Shown here: piece by piece, positions 16,926 to 23,860 of the stretch | Layout: the number at the start of each line of letters is the position of its first letter | How positions within the stretch are numbered: position 1 is the stretch's first letter | Assembly: GCA_049515655.1 (NCBI GenBank) | Contig: JBEKTW010000044.1 | Coordinates: 1 to 23,860, forward strand | Source of the DNA: JBEKTW01 sp049515655 | GTDB taxonomy: Bacteria > Bacteroidota > Ignavibacteria > UBA10030 > SZUA-254 | Length of the DNA stretch: 23,860 bases | Direction: 5' to 3' | Position numbers and translations under genes: made by a program | Notes under the pieces: model-generated | What the model was told of the DNA's origin: nothing | What the model saw: the letters and a program-made list of their open reading frames with translations, nothing else | Databases searched by the model: none

Positions 16926-19511
16926 CTATTTATGCAGTACAAAGTTTACACCTTGGACAATGTCGCCCGCAGGCAGCGCCCGTATTTCGACGGTCTGCTC
17001 CGCAGGCTCGCACGTCACTCTCAAGAAAGCCAATTGCTGCGGATCCAATTTGACCGTATACTTTCCCGGAAGCAGAGGAAAATACTCATACTCTCCCGTC
17101 GAAAATGTTTTCACCACCCGGGCTGCCGTCTGTTCCACGGCAAGAGGAGTGATGCTTACATTGATTCCCTCAAGAGCCTTTTGTCTTCCATCCAGGGACT
17201 GTTCGACAGACCCTCGAATAGTGCCGCCCACCACGATTGGGACGTCGATGCGCTGAATACGATTGGGCTTTGCGACGACAGCGAATGTTGAAAACTCGGG
17301 GACCCACAGCGGGTTTGCCAACCCTTCGAGTCCGAGCATGACTTTGTATTCACTGTAAGGACGAGCACGCTGAAACTCCATCGCATCATCCGACAGGCGT
17401 ATTGGAGCAACCGTTGCACCCTCAAACGAAGCGAGCGAATGCGGGAGCTCTATGTTCTTCTCGCCCGGATCCTTGACGCCGTTGTTGTTCTCGTCGACGA
17501 AGGGGTTGACCAGCACGTCTCCAAATCCCAGCCAGTTTGAATACGAATGAAAGAGAACGTCGCGCGTCTCCGACGAGTACACAACCGAGCCGCTAACATT
17601 CTGCTGCGAAAAAACAGATCCGCCAAAATCCTCGACGACAGCATGGGCAGTAGCGAGCGGCAGAACATAGGTCAGGTTCAACATGTACTGGTCGTTCCGT
17701 GCGGCAAATTGACGGGTGTATTGTACCGTGACCGATAGCATGTCAATTCTTTTGCCGATCGCGAACTGTCCCTGAGAGAACTTACGGACAAGATGGTCGT
17801 AGCTCATATTTCCAAAGAGCAAGATTTGGTCGGGAAGATGCCCGACGATACTGTATTGTGTGAGCAGCAATTCGCGCACAAGAGGACGGTCAAGCTCGTC
17901 ACCCCATTCCCCTATCAGCGCTGCACCCAGTTGAACGTTCTTTCGAAACATCGTCAGCGCGGCATTGAGATTACGGTTTCGTCCGACCTCAGACAGGGTT
18001 TGCCGGATTGATGTGGAGCCGAACAGAGTAAGTCCGTTGGTACGAATCGGCACAGCGCCGGTGACTGCCATCTCACTGATCATCTCACTGGGGTTCAGGA
18101 AAGGATTGCGCAAGTATTGCGTAAATGAGAATGATCCGCTCGCATCCGAAGGCAAGATAAGGTCAAGGGTGGTCGTTGTACGTGCGTTGGGAACATGATG
18201 GAGCTCTGCAACCAGCTCATTGGAGAGCCGCGACACGGCGAAGATGGAAGGATACATCTTCGCAGGTGCAAAAGAATTCAGGTACTCGAGCCCCGTTCCC
18301 AATGTGAGCCGGTTATCAAACCCGTATTCTGCAAAGCCCGTTCCGTACCATTGATTATTGAGGTCACGCAACTGGCCGAGGCTAAGACTATATCGAAACT
18401 CATCGGGGCGCATCAGCGAGCTTGGAACAGTCGGTCGAGACCGCATGATCCTTTCAGTTCCCCACGGATCGTAGGTGTGAAATTCGACGGTATTCGACTC
18501 GTACCACAGCGGGATCGGCATCCGAAGGTCCCCTGTCTCCGTTGCCGACCACGTGCCAGTCAACCTCCCTCCGCTATAGATATCAACCACATTTCCAGAA
18601 TCCTCATGTTCCACGAACATATCCGTAGCGAACGCCGCGTGCGCCGTCGGGGGTCGGTTGGTCACTTCAACGCCGAAAGAGGTCGGCTCCATTCCCAGCG
18701 TTTGGCCAAAATCCCCGATGATTACCTGCCGCAACCCTGGATCTGAAAATGTATATGTCAAATTCCCCCGAAAGTTTTCCTTGCGCAGAGGTTGGTTGAA
18801 AAAGCCCGTGATGTATGCCTCAAGGTCACCTCCGAGTGTTTGCAGTCCGGGATGAAAACCGTAGGAATAACGTTCCGGCCTGTTCCGAACACCCATGCCA
18901 TTAAGCGTCCAATCAAGGGTCCCCGCACCCAAGAGAGGCGCCTTTTGATCGAAAATCCTTTGAGCTTCCGGCAGAACCTTCTCTCCCGCCAAAAGAACTC
19001 TTCTCCTCCTTGCACGAGCCTGCTCAAGCAGCACGGGCAAATCCGACGGCGGTGAGAATAAGTCGAGAGAAAGCCTTCGCTTGCTGTAGATAAAACGAAG
19101 CCCGAACACTTCGTTGAAGAGCTCGAGGCGCAGGTAGAATTCATCTGAGAGCGCAACGTAGTCGGTCGCGTTCAGCGTAAAGCGTTTGCCGGCTAGTTCA
19201 ATCACTCCTTCTTGGGCATCGATCCGGAACTTTTGATCGGGGTGTAGAAAGAAACCCTCCAGGATGACCGGCGTGGGGTCATAGTCAGACTTGATATGCA
19301 AGTATTTGAAGATGGCAAGACACGGAACGAACAAACTCTCGCCTTGGACGACCGCGGTGATTTCTTGCCGCGGCACTCCCCGGACGCCAAGCCTGAGCGG
19401 AACTTGCTGCTCCGGAGGCACCGTCCCCAGTGTGCCCGCCCAGCCAAGAAAAGAGGTAAAACATATCAGAAGAGCAATCAATCGCATTTTCGATCGCGAA
19501 TGTGAATGCAC
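16926..19511 (-). CDS. Usher-like outer-membrane assembly protein, divergent
   Basis: 861 residues from a GTG that overlaps the chaperone stop as TAGTG; an ATG at 19487 just before the signal sequence (MRLIALLICFTSFLGWAGT) is the alternative. The N-terminal 170 or so residues resemble usher periplasmic domains with alternating strands. A long central region, rich in beta-barrel-like strands, includes IIGDFGQTLG, VDIYSGGRLTGTWSATETGD and a Y-D-P-W-G-T-E-R stretch, as in ushers with a plug domain. A calcium-loop-like DENNNGVKDPGE sits near residue 670, and a carboxypeptidase-regulatory/CnaB-like domain (GGTIRGSV..., LLPGKYTVKL) fills about 760-861. By family knowledge an usher would export and assemble subunits delivered by the chaperone encoded just upstream. 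There is no T9SS tail. The identification rests on pattern and neighbours and is not certain. Confidence 0.65.
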   Translation of the reverse strand: MHSHSRSKMRLIALLICFTSFLGWAGTLGTVPPEQQVPLRLGVRGVPRQEITAVVQGESLFVPCLAIFKYLHIKSDYDPTPVILEGFFLHPDQKFRIDAQEGVIELAGKRFTLNATDYVALSDEFYLRLELFNEVFGLRFIYSKRRLSLDLFSPPSDLPVLLEQARARRRRVLLAGEKVLPEAQRIFDQKAPLLGAGTLDWTLNGMGVRNRPERYSYGFHPGLQTLGGDLEAYITGFFNQPLRKENFRGNLTYTFSDPGLRQVIIGDFGQTLGMEPTSFGVEVTNRPPTAHAAFATDMFVEHEDSGNVVDIYSGGRLTGTWSATETGDLRMPIPLWYESNTVEFHTYDPWGTERIMRSRPTVPSSLMRPDEFRYSLSLGQLRDLNNQWYGTGFAEYGFDNRLTLGTGLEYLNSFAPAKMYPSIFAVSRLSNELVAELHHVPNARTTTTLDLILPSDASGSFSFTQYLRNPFLNPSEMISEMAVTGAVPIRTNGLTLFGSTSIRQTLSEVGRNRNLNAALTMFRKNVQLGAALIGEWGDELDRPLVRELLLTQYSIVGHLPDQILLFGNMSYDHLVRKFSQGQFAIGKRIDMLSVTVQYTRQFAARNDQYMLNLTYVLPLATAHAVVEDFGGSVFSQQNVSGSVVYSSETRDVLFHSYSNWLGFGDVLVNPFVDENNNGVKDPGEKNIELPHSLASFEGATVAPIRLSDDAMEFQRARPYSEYKVMLGLEGLANPLWVPEFSTFAVVAKPNRIQRIDVPIVVGGTIRGSVEQSLDGRQKALEGINVSITPLAVEQTAARVVKTFSTGEYEYFPLLPGKYTVKLDPQQLAFLRVTCEPAEQTVEIRALPAGDIVQGVNFVLHK

Positions 19512-20464
19512 TATTCAATGAGGACTGGAGCCGACTTACTGAACTCCGGCACTTGCAGAATTGCTTTCGGCACAACGTCCGTCCTCTTGTTGGAAAAATC
19601 CAGCTCCAGCGTGTATTGACCTCTAGGGACATTTGTAACGTCCAAGAATGAAACGAACCGAAGGTTCTGATATACCGCTATTTTCTGCTCTTTCGTCGAG
19701 ACGGATTGTCCATTATTGTCCAGCAGCCGCATCGTCACCTTCCCCCAGTAGGCTGAATTTCCCTGAAGCGCAAAGTCTGAGACAACCCTTAAGAAGGTAC
19801 CGTCGACAGTGCCTTCGACATTGCCCACGGCAAGACCGGTGAATGCATGTCCGGTGCGGTAGTGAAACGGTATGTCAACTCCAGAGAAGGTAGACACATT
19901 CGTACGGACCCTGTCTGTAAGAACCTGAATGCGACTCGTCAGTTTTGTGGCAACGATGACGCGCGCCCAATATTCACCATCACCCAATGTGCCGGGCGGG
20001 TTGCTGATAATCGTCACAGTCTGGCTCCCCCCGACCTCAAGGAAAAAACGCTGGGGATACGCACGAAGCCAGGATACGGCACTGCGGGGCGACGCGGTCG
20101 ATGAGTCGTACACCATTCTTACTTTTCCGCTGTCATCCATGGCAGGAAAGCCCAGCCGAAACTCGACCCACGCCTCGTACGATGAATCAGCCTGATTAGC
20201 CACGACAAGGCGAGCGTTCTGGGTTGGCGCATTAAGGAAAATTGCATTGGGACTCACGGTGAATTGACCGTACAGATTCCCGGTGAACGCAAGCACAAGG
20301 ACACTCATCGAGACGGTTAACCACGTAGATGGGATACGGAAAGATGGGCGCACCTGTTTACTTCCTCTTCGCATGTCCGGATGTCGTTCCTGATCGTAAT
20401 ACAATTTCATACCCCGCGCCGTGAGTGGACCAGAATAACTTCTCGAAACTACTCCACGCTGCAT
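19511..20464 (-). CDS. PapD-like periplasmic pilus chaperone
   Basis: 317 residues. The start at 20464 is chosen because GGGGGAGAG lies 7 bases upstream; later ATGs at 20410 and 20374 would give a more usual signal peptide. The hydrophobic segment ends near residue 67 (...NLYGQ), so the n-region is long. The first domain (about 68-180) reads like a PapD N-terminal domain: LVVANQADSSYEAWVEF, then LRAYPQRFFLEVGGSQTVTI (about 131-150) and DGEYWARVIVAT. These match the chaperone pattern of a proline-led strand followed by GEYxxR. The second beta domain (about 195-317) is less conserved. Such proteins bind pilus subunits in the periplasm by donor-strand complementation. It lies between a pilin-like gene and an usher-like gene, overlapping the latter by one base, which supports the call. 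Confidence 0.72.
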   Translation of the reverse strand: MQRGVVSRSYSGPLTARGMKLYYDQERHPDMRRGSKQVRPSFRIPSTWLTVSMSVLVLAFTGNLYGQFTVSPNAIFLNAPTQNARLVVANQADSSYEAWVEFRLGFPAMDDSGKVRMVYDSSTASPRSAVSWLRAYPQRFFLEVGGSQTVTIISNPPGTLGDGEYWARVIVATKLTSRIQVLTDRVRTNVSTFSGVDIPFHYRTGHAFTGLAVGNVEGTVDGTFLRVVSDFALQGNSAYWGKVTMRLLDNNGQSVSTKEQKIAVYQNLRFVSFLDVTNVPRGQYTLELDFSNKRTDVVPKAILQVPEFSKSAPVLIE

Positions 20465-20551
20465 GAATAAACTCTCCCCCTTGTATCGGGAGTCTTTTCC
20501 AACCAGCAGCGATATTCGGTAATTTCTACTACTTCAACAACGGTTATCATA

Positions 20552-20593
20552 GGAAAAAGGGGTTGCTCATTATCAACTGCAAAGCAACCCCTT
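20552..20593 (-). terminator. Hairpin terminator between subunit and chaperone genes
   Basis: AGCAACCCCTT (20593-20583 on the minus strand) pairs perfectly with AAGGGGTTGCT (20567-20557) across a 15-base loop: 11 bp, GC-rich at its centre. A run of Ts (20558-20554) follows on the minus strand. It lies 27 bases after the stop codon of the pilin-like gene and about 90 bases before the chaperone start. Partial readthrough would give more subunit than chaperone and usher message, as in other pilus operons; that consequence is inference. Confidence 0.75.
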
Positions 20594-20619
20594 CAATCCC
20601 CAAAAAGATGGTCTTGCGC

Positions 20620-21189
20620 TTAGAAACCAGTCACAGCGGCGGTCAAACCGAAGACCGCATCATACGTATCAGCATCCGCTGTCGCAGGAATGTGCACCTC
20701 AAAGCCCAAGCCCACATAGACTCCACCGCTTCCACTATTTGGACCCATCGTCACCACATATGGAGACCTTGGATCAAAATAGACGCCCGTCGTGCCGTCG
20801 GCGCTCTGATTGTCAGCCAAACCACTCAATGGACTGTATGTAATTGGCAAAGCCGTTTGGTTGGACTGCCCAATAAATGCCGGCGGTAGAATGAAGCTTA
20901 GCAATATCGGTGTGCCCTGGATTGGACCATCGACCGTCCAGAATGGACCTGAAGCGATAGCCTGCGCGGCGGTCGGTGGAGTGCCCGCCAAGAATTGGGA
21001 GGCCTCGACGATCAGTGTCTGACCCGCGGTTAACGACAAACCAGTCAGGTCAGCTGCGGTACCCGTGATAACCAACGCGGGTGCTGCGACCGTGAACTCC
21101 TCCTCGACAAACACAGCGTTCTGAGCCATCGCGACATTCAAGCCGAGGCAGGACATCGCCAGTAGCGCAACAACTATATAGCTTTTCAT
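20620..21189 (-). CDS. Secreted pilin-like subunit, possibly DUF4402/coat-protein-U type
   Basis: 189 residues. The ATG is preceded by AAAGGAG with 6 bases of spacing, and the signal peptide (MKSYIVVALLAMSCLGLNVAMA) is clear. The mature part of about 167 residues is almost all beta strand, small and polar, with no cysteine pair. It ends with a strand set (VHIPATADADTYDAVFGLT...) like the C-terminus of DUF4402 and related chaperone-usher subunits, where an A-G-T-Y-x-G-x-F pattern is usual. WTVDG near the middle also fits that family. It is the first gene of the chaperone-usher-like cluster and is followed by a terminator, consistent with a major structural subunit made in excess. There is no T9SS tail. 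Family membership is inferred; a generic secreted beta-sandwich protein is the alternative. Confidence 0.7.
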   Translation of the reverse strand: MKSYIVVALLAMSCLGLNVAMAQNAVFVEEEFTVAAPALVITGTAADLTGLSLTAGQTLIVEASQFLAGTPPTAAQAIASGPFWTVDGPIQGTPILLSFILPPAFIGQSNQTALPITYSPLSGLADNQSADGTTGVYFDPRSPYVVTMGPNSGSGGVYVGLGFEVHIPATADADTYDAVFGLTAAVTGF

Positions 21190-21229
21190 GTGTAACTCCT
21201 TTGAAGATATTTGATGAATTGGTGGATTA

Positions 21230-21263
21230 GAAATTTAATTGTGGTTTATGTGTTTTGTTCAAA
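21230..21263 (-). promoter_or_regulatory. Possible Bacteroidota-type promoter for the pilin-like gene
   Basis: On the minus strand TTTG (21263-21260) is followed after 22 bases by TAAATTTC (21237-21230), close to the Bacteroidota -33 TTTG and -7 TAnnTTTG pattern though lacking the final G. It lies in an AT-rich gap about 40 bases before the start codon. The spacing is at the edge of what is usual, so this is a weak call. Confidence 0.3.
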
Positions 21264-21368
21264 GTTTGATTTTCAAATTTCCCATTGTTCCCATCCTCAC
21301 AGATCTTCCTTTCCGATAGTGATGATAATACGTAAACTTGACTTTAAAAGCAAGCATTCACGGTCTGA

Positions 21369-21407
21369 TTTCCGTGGTCTTCTCTTTTCAGGAAAAGACC
21401 ACGGAAA
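21369..21407. terminator. Strong hairpin after the T9SS cargo gene
   Basis: TTTCCGTGGTCTT (21369-21381) and AAGACCACGGAAA (21395-21407) form a perfect 13-bp stem with a 13-base loop, starting 15 bases after the stop codon of the gene at 21423. No T-run follows on the minus strand, so it may stabilise the 3' end or act as a weak terminator. It separates that gene from the chaperone-usher-like cluster. Confidence 0.55.
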
Positions 21408-21422
21408 CGACCATTTTTCAGA

Positions 21423-23390
21423 CTATTTGACCAACATCATCTTGCGAACTTGCTGGAACTTCAATGCACCAGTTCCCAGGTCGTTCACGAGGAGGCGATA
21501 GAAATAAACCCCCGACGCGTAACGAGCTGCGTCGAACTGGAGATGGTTGATGCCCTCAGCAAATTGCTGGTGGTCGGCTAATTTCACGACCTCTTGCCCC
21601 AACATATTGAAGATAGTGACCGTCACGACCGAAGAGGCGGGCAGTTTGAACTCGATCGTCGTGGTCGGGTTGAAGGGGTTGGGGTAGTTCTGGTATAAGG
21701 TGTATTCCACCGGCACCGAGGGACTCGCCTGGCGCAACGGAACCATTGACGGATGCAACTGATTTCGTTCCAGCCATGGAATTTCGGCAATGTAGACCGA
21801 CGGCTTGAGAAGCGGCTTCGCACAGGACCAGCTTACCGTATCCAGCGGACCTTGAAATACGCAATTGATGTTGTGCAATATCGTGAGGAAATTGGCGATC
21901 GTCACGCCTGCCATGGCGGGATCGAAGAGCTTACCATGCGTCAAGAACGTATCCGCTTCGGCGGAGATCTGCGATATGCTCTTACCAATGAACAAGCTCG
22001 AAGACCCGTTTCCCGTATCAGTGACCACCACGTTCCCCAAATTATGGCTCTGCACGACCAGCCCGCTGAACAGGATGTTCACCTTCAGCGTCAGGGCTTC
22101 GGCAAACAACGGATCGGGGTTCTTGTCGGGCAACAGGGATTTCTGCGCCTTTTTCATGAAGCCGGTGCTGATGGCAAGGTCGTGGTAGAACACATGCGAC
22201 GTTCCGGAGTGAGTGGTCGATACCGTTTTGTTCCACTTCACAAGCGATTTCTGGACATCCGCCCACTTCGCATGATACACGTAGTACGTCGAGTCCTTTG
22301 GCTTCGCATGGGATTGATCACCGTGGAAACTCGGGTCTCCAATGATGAGTCCCTCGGCCGTCGCGAATGTCGTGTTTGCCCACGCGTAGGCGCCGACGTT
22401 GGTGATATCGGGCTCAGGAAGCTGCAGGATACTGACCACGACGGAATCCACCTTGGCTGAATTCTTTCCCTTCTTCGGGACGGGGGCACCGTGGTAGAAG
22501 GCCAACAATGTGAGTTTCATTACCGCCCCCTTCTGCCCTATGCCGCTAATACTAAAGGTATGAAGGCTATCGACAGTTGCTCCGGAGAATTTGAAAACCT
22601 TGTGTTTCGTATCGCCGGAAGCTATTGTTGTGAAGGGTGAGGTCGCCAGCGTCGAGTCGTAAACCGCATTATTAAACGTCCCGACCAGGCTGTCCACATG
22701 AGCGGCGAACAATTGGGTTTTCGTCACCGAAAACTTCACCGTGATCGCTTTGGCTTTGTTCGCCGTGGCGCCTTTTCCGGTCTGGTCTTTGTCTGCCGCC
22801 ATCGTTTCATAGCAGAAGGTACCGAACTGGGAGTTGTCCGCTTTGATGATCCATACCTGGGTAACGGTGAGCGGAATCGTTGCAGAAGTCTGATTTGCCA
22901 TGTTGACATTGAGCAAAGTTCCCCCCGTGGCAGCATCGACCATTCTCCAGTGTGTACCGCCCGCGGCGGCCCAGTTTGTGTCAATGTGCGAAGCCCACGA
23001 CATCGCCGCATGGCGATGCCCGGCCACTGCGAGGGAGTCTCTCATAATATCTACTTCAAATGTATCATACTGGCCTACCCACGCGAACGGGCGAAGGTCG
23101 AGCACCAAACCCTGTCCCGTAGCATAATTGCCTCGCGGGTCGACCAGGCGAACATCAAACACGCCGGCTGGAGGAAGCGGGGGTCTTTCCTTTTCCCCGA
23201 GTGTTGTTGAGTCTATGCCGTATGTTGCGAGCGAGTTCACTCCGATCGCCAACGATGCCGTATCGCCCGCAATGCTGTCGGTACACGAGATGTACGTGGC
23301 GAAGTTGGTCTGTGCCTGCATCGGTGAGAACGTCGCCAGGAAGAGCAGACAGACGCATGCCAGCACGAACAAACCAGTAGTTCTTTTCAT
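21423..23390 (-). CDS. Secreted multidomain protein with T9SS type A sorting tail
   Basis: 655 residues from the ATG at 23390, chosen because GAGGT lies 5 bases upstream and the signal peptide follows at once (MKRTTGLFVLACVCLLFLAT...QAQ); an ATG at 23408 lacks a site. The first module has a GVNSLATYGID...LGE stretch and then PPLPPAGVFDVR, a pattern also seen near residue 1425 of the PLD-like protein (PPIPPPGAFDAR). The middle (about 200-440) is beta-rich with no recognised domain. Residues about 430-540 (ALTLKVNILFSG...GKS...ADTFLTHGKL) resemble the pre-tail module of the protein at 833-3241. The T9SS tail (about 565-655) has YQNYPNPFNP, IFNMLGQEV, SGVYFYRLL and a final RKMMLVK. Exported, probably surface-anchored; function unknown. 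Confidence 0.92.
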   Translation of the reverse strand: MKRTTGLFVLACVCLLFLATFSPMQAQTNFATYISCTDSIAGDTASLAIGVNSLATYGIDSTTLGEKERPPLPPAGVFDVRLVDPRGNYATGQGLVLDLRPFAWVGQYDTFEVDIMRDSLAVAGHRHAAMSWASHIDTNWAAAGGTHWRMVDAATGGTLLNVNMANQTSATIPLTVTQVWIIKADNSQFGTFCYETMAADKDQTGKGATANKAKAITVKFSVTKTQLFAAHVDSLVGTFNNAVYDSTLATSPFTTIASGDTKHKVFKFSGATVDSLHTFSISGIGQKGAVMKLTLLAFYHGAPVPKKGKNSAKVDSVVVSILQLPEPDITNVGAYAWANTTFATAEGLIIGDPSFHGDQSHAKPKDSTYYVYHAKWADVQKSLVKWNKTVSTTHSGTSHVFYHDLAISTGFMKKAQKSLLPDKNPDPLFAEALTLKVNILFSGLVVQSHNLGNVVVTDTGNGSSSLFIGKSISQISAEADTFLTHGKLFDPAMAGVTIANFLTILHNINCVFQGPLDTVSWSCAKPLLKPSVYIAEIPWLERNQLHPSMVPLRQASPSVPVEYTLYQNYPNPFNPTTTIEFKLPASSVVTVTIFNMLGQEVVKLADHQQFAEGINHLQFDAARYASGVYFYRLLVNDLGTGALKFQQVRKMMLVK

Positions 23391-23461
23391 GACATACCTC
23401 TTTAACATGATGTTATAGGGTTAATTATTTGTTACTATCTTCATCGCATTCTCCGGAATGG

Positions 23462-23493
23462 AGCGCCCACCGTCCTGTTGAGCGATGGGCGCT
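23462..23493. terminator. Hairpin downstream of the truncated T9SS cargo gene
   Basis: AGCGCCCA (23462-23469) pairs with TGGGCGCT (23486-23493), extended by a CG/CG pair past one mismatch. It lies 17 bases beyond the stop codon of the gene at 23510. No T-tract follows on the minus strand, so termination is plausible but not shown. The surrounding 100-base gap must also hold any promoter for the gene at 23390; none is convincing. Confidence 0.45.
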
Positions 23494-23509
23494 TCACCTG
23501 GTCTCTAAA

Positions 23510-23860
23510 TTACTTCAGCATCATAACCTTGCGGACCGACGAGAACTCATCCGCGGTCATCCGGACGAAGTACATCCCGCTCGGCACAACCAGTCCATGG
23601 ACATCCCGACCGTCCCACTCGATCGTATGGTATCCGACCGATTGCATCCCGCTCAGAAGCGTCGCAATCTTCTGCCCGAGAATATTGTACACCACGATCT
23701 CCACGTTCGTCGCCTTCGGCACATCCACGTTGAACCGTGTCGTCGGGTTGAACGGGTTCGGATAGTTCTGACTCAACGCGAACTCCTTCGGCATCGGCCG
23801 ACCTTCCGCGAACCTCAACACCAACGACTTCACGCTCGGGTTCGTTATCTTCATCGAGCC
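23510..23860 (-). CDS. C-terminal fragment of a T9SS-exported protein (cut by window edge)
   Basis: The frame is open to the window edge (the bases beyond the internal ATG at 23854 read Gly-Ser), so the real start lies outside and the visible 116 or so codons are the 3' end. Almost all of it is a T9SS type A tail: LSQNYPNPFNPTTRF, VYNILGQKIATLL, WDGRDVHG, SGMYFVRM and a final RKVMMLK. The preceding residues (NPSVKSLVLRFAEGRPMPKEF) are the usual linker. Nothing can be said about the body of the protein. A hairpin follows the stop codon. Confidence 0.88.
   Translation of the reverse strand, partial: GSMKITNPSVKSLVLRFAEGRPMPKEFALSQNYPNPFNPTTRFNVDVPKATNVEIVVYNILGQKIATLLSGMQSVGYHTIEWDGRDVHGLVVPSGMYFVRMTADEFSSVRKVMMLK

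Overview
The window (23,860 bases, moderately GC-rich) looks like a chromosomal segment from the Ignavibacteria/Chlorobi side of the FCB (Bacteroidota-related) bacteria. Seven of the eleven genes end in a type IX secretion (T9SS) type A sorting tail of the NYPNPFNP kind, which is typical of Ignavibacteria and nearby candidate phyla. The lineage is inferred from protein style, not from a marker gene. Every convincing gene lies on the minus strand, so transcription runs from high to low coordinates. I saw no tRNA, rRNA, CRISPR array or phage gene.

Layout in the direction of transcription. (1) 23510-23860: the 3' end of a T9SS cargo gene cut by the window edge. (2) 21423-23390: a secreted protein with a T9SS tail. 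(3) 21189 down to 10038: a compact cluster of a secreted pilin-like subunit, a PapD-like chaperone, a large usher-like outer-membrane protein, and three tandem paralogues built from YCF48/BNR-type beta-propeller repeats, each with a T9SS tail. Junctions inside the cluster are tight (TAGTG and ATGA stop/start overlaps, gaps of 11 and 38 bases). The exception is the subunit/chaperone junction, which holds a strong hairpin terminator that could let the subunit be made in excess. (4) 8361-10010: two arrays of paired palindromes around a REP-associated tyrosine transposase (RAYT) gene. (5) 3372-8264: a very large multidomain secreted protein with a complete two-HKD phospholipase D-like domain and a T9SS tail. 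(6) 833-3241: a secreted protein with eight WQD-type repeats and a T9SS tail. (7) 1-832: noncoding, with minus-strand terminators, more copies of the paired palindromes, and a separate 56-bp tandem repeat that runs into the stop codon of the last gene.

How the parts may work together (inference): the subunit, chaperone and usher-like genes resemble a divergent chaperone-usher surface-fibre system. The three double-propeller proteins downstream would leave by a different route (T9SS) but appear co-transcribed, suggesting one surface structure or adhesion programme using two secretion systems. The PLD-like protein and the WQD-repeat protein would be further exported or surface-bound cargo. The palindrome arrays with their RAYT look like a REP/BIME system that has spread into the gaps between these genes.
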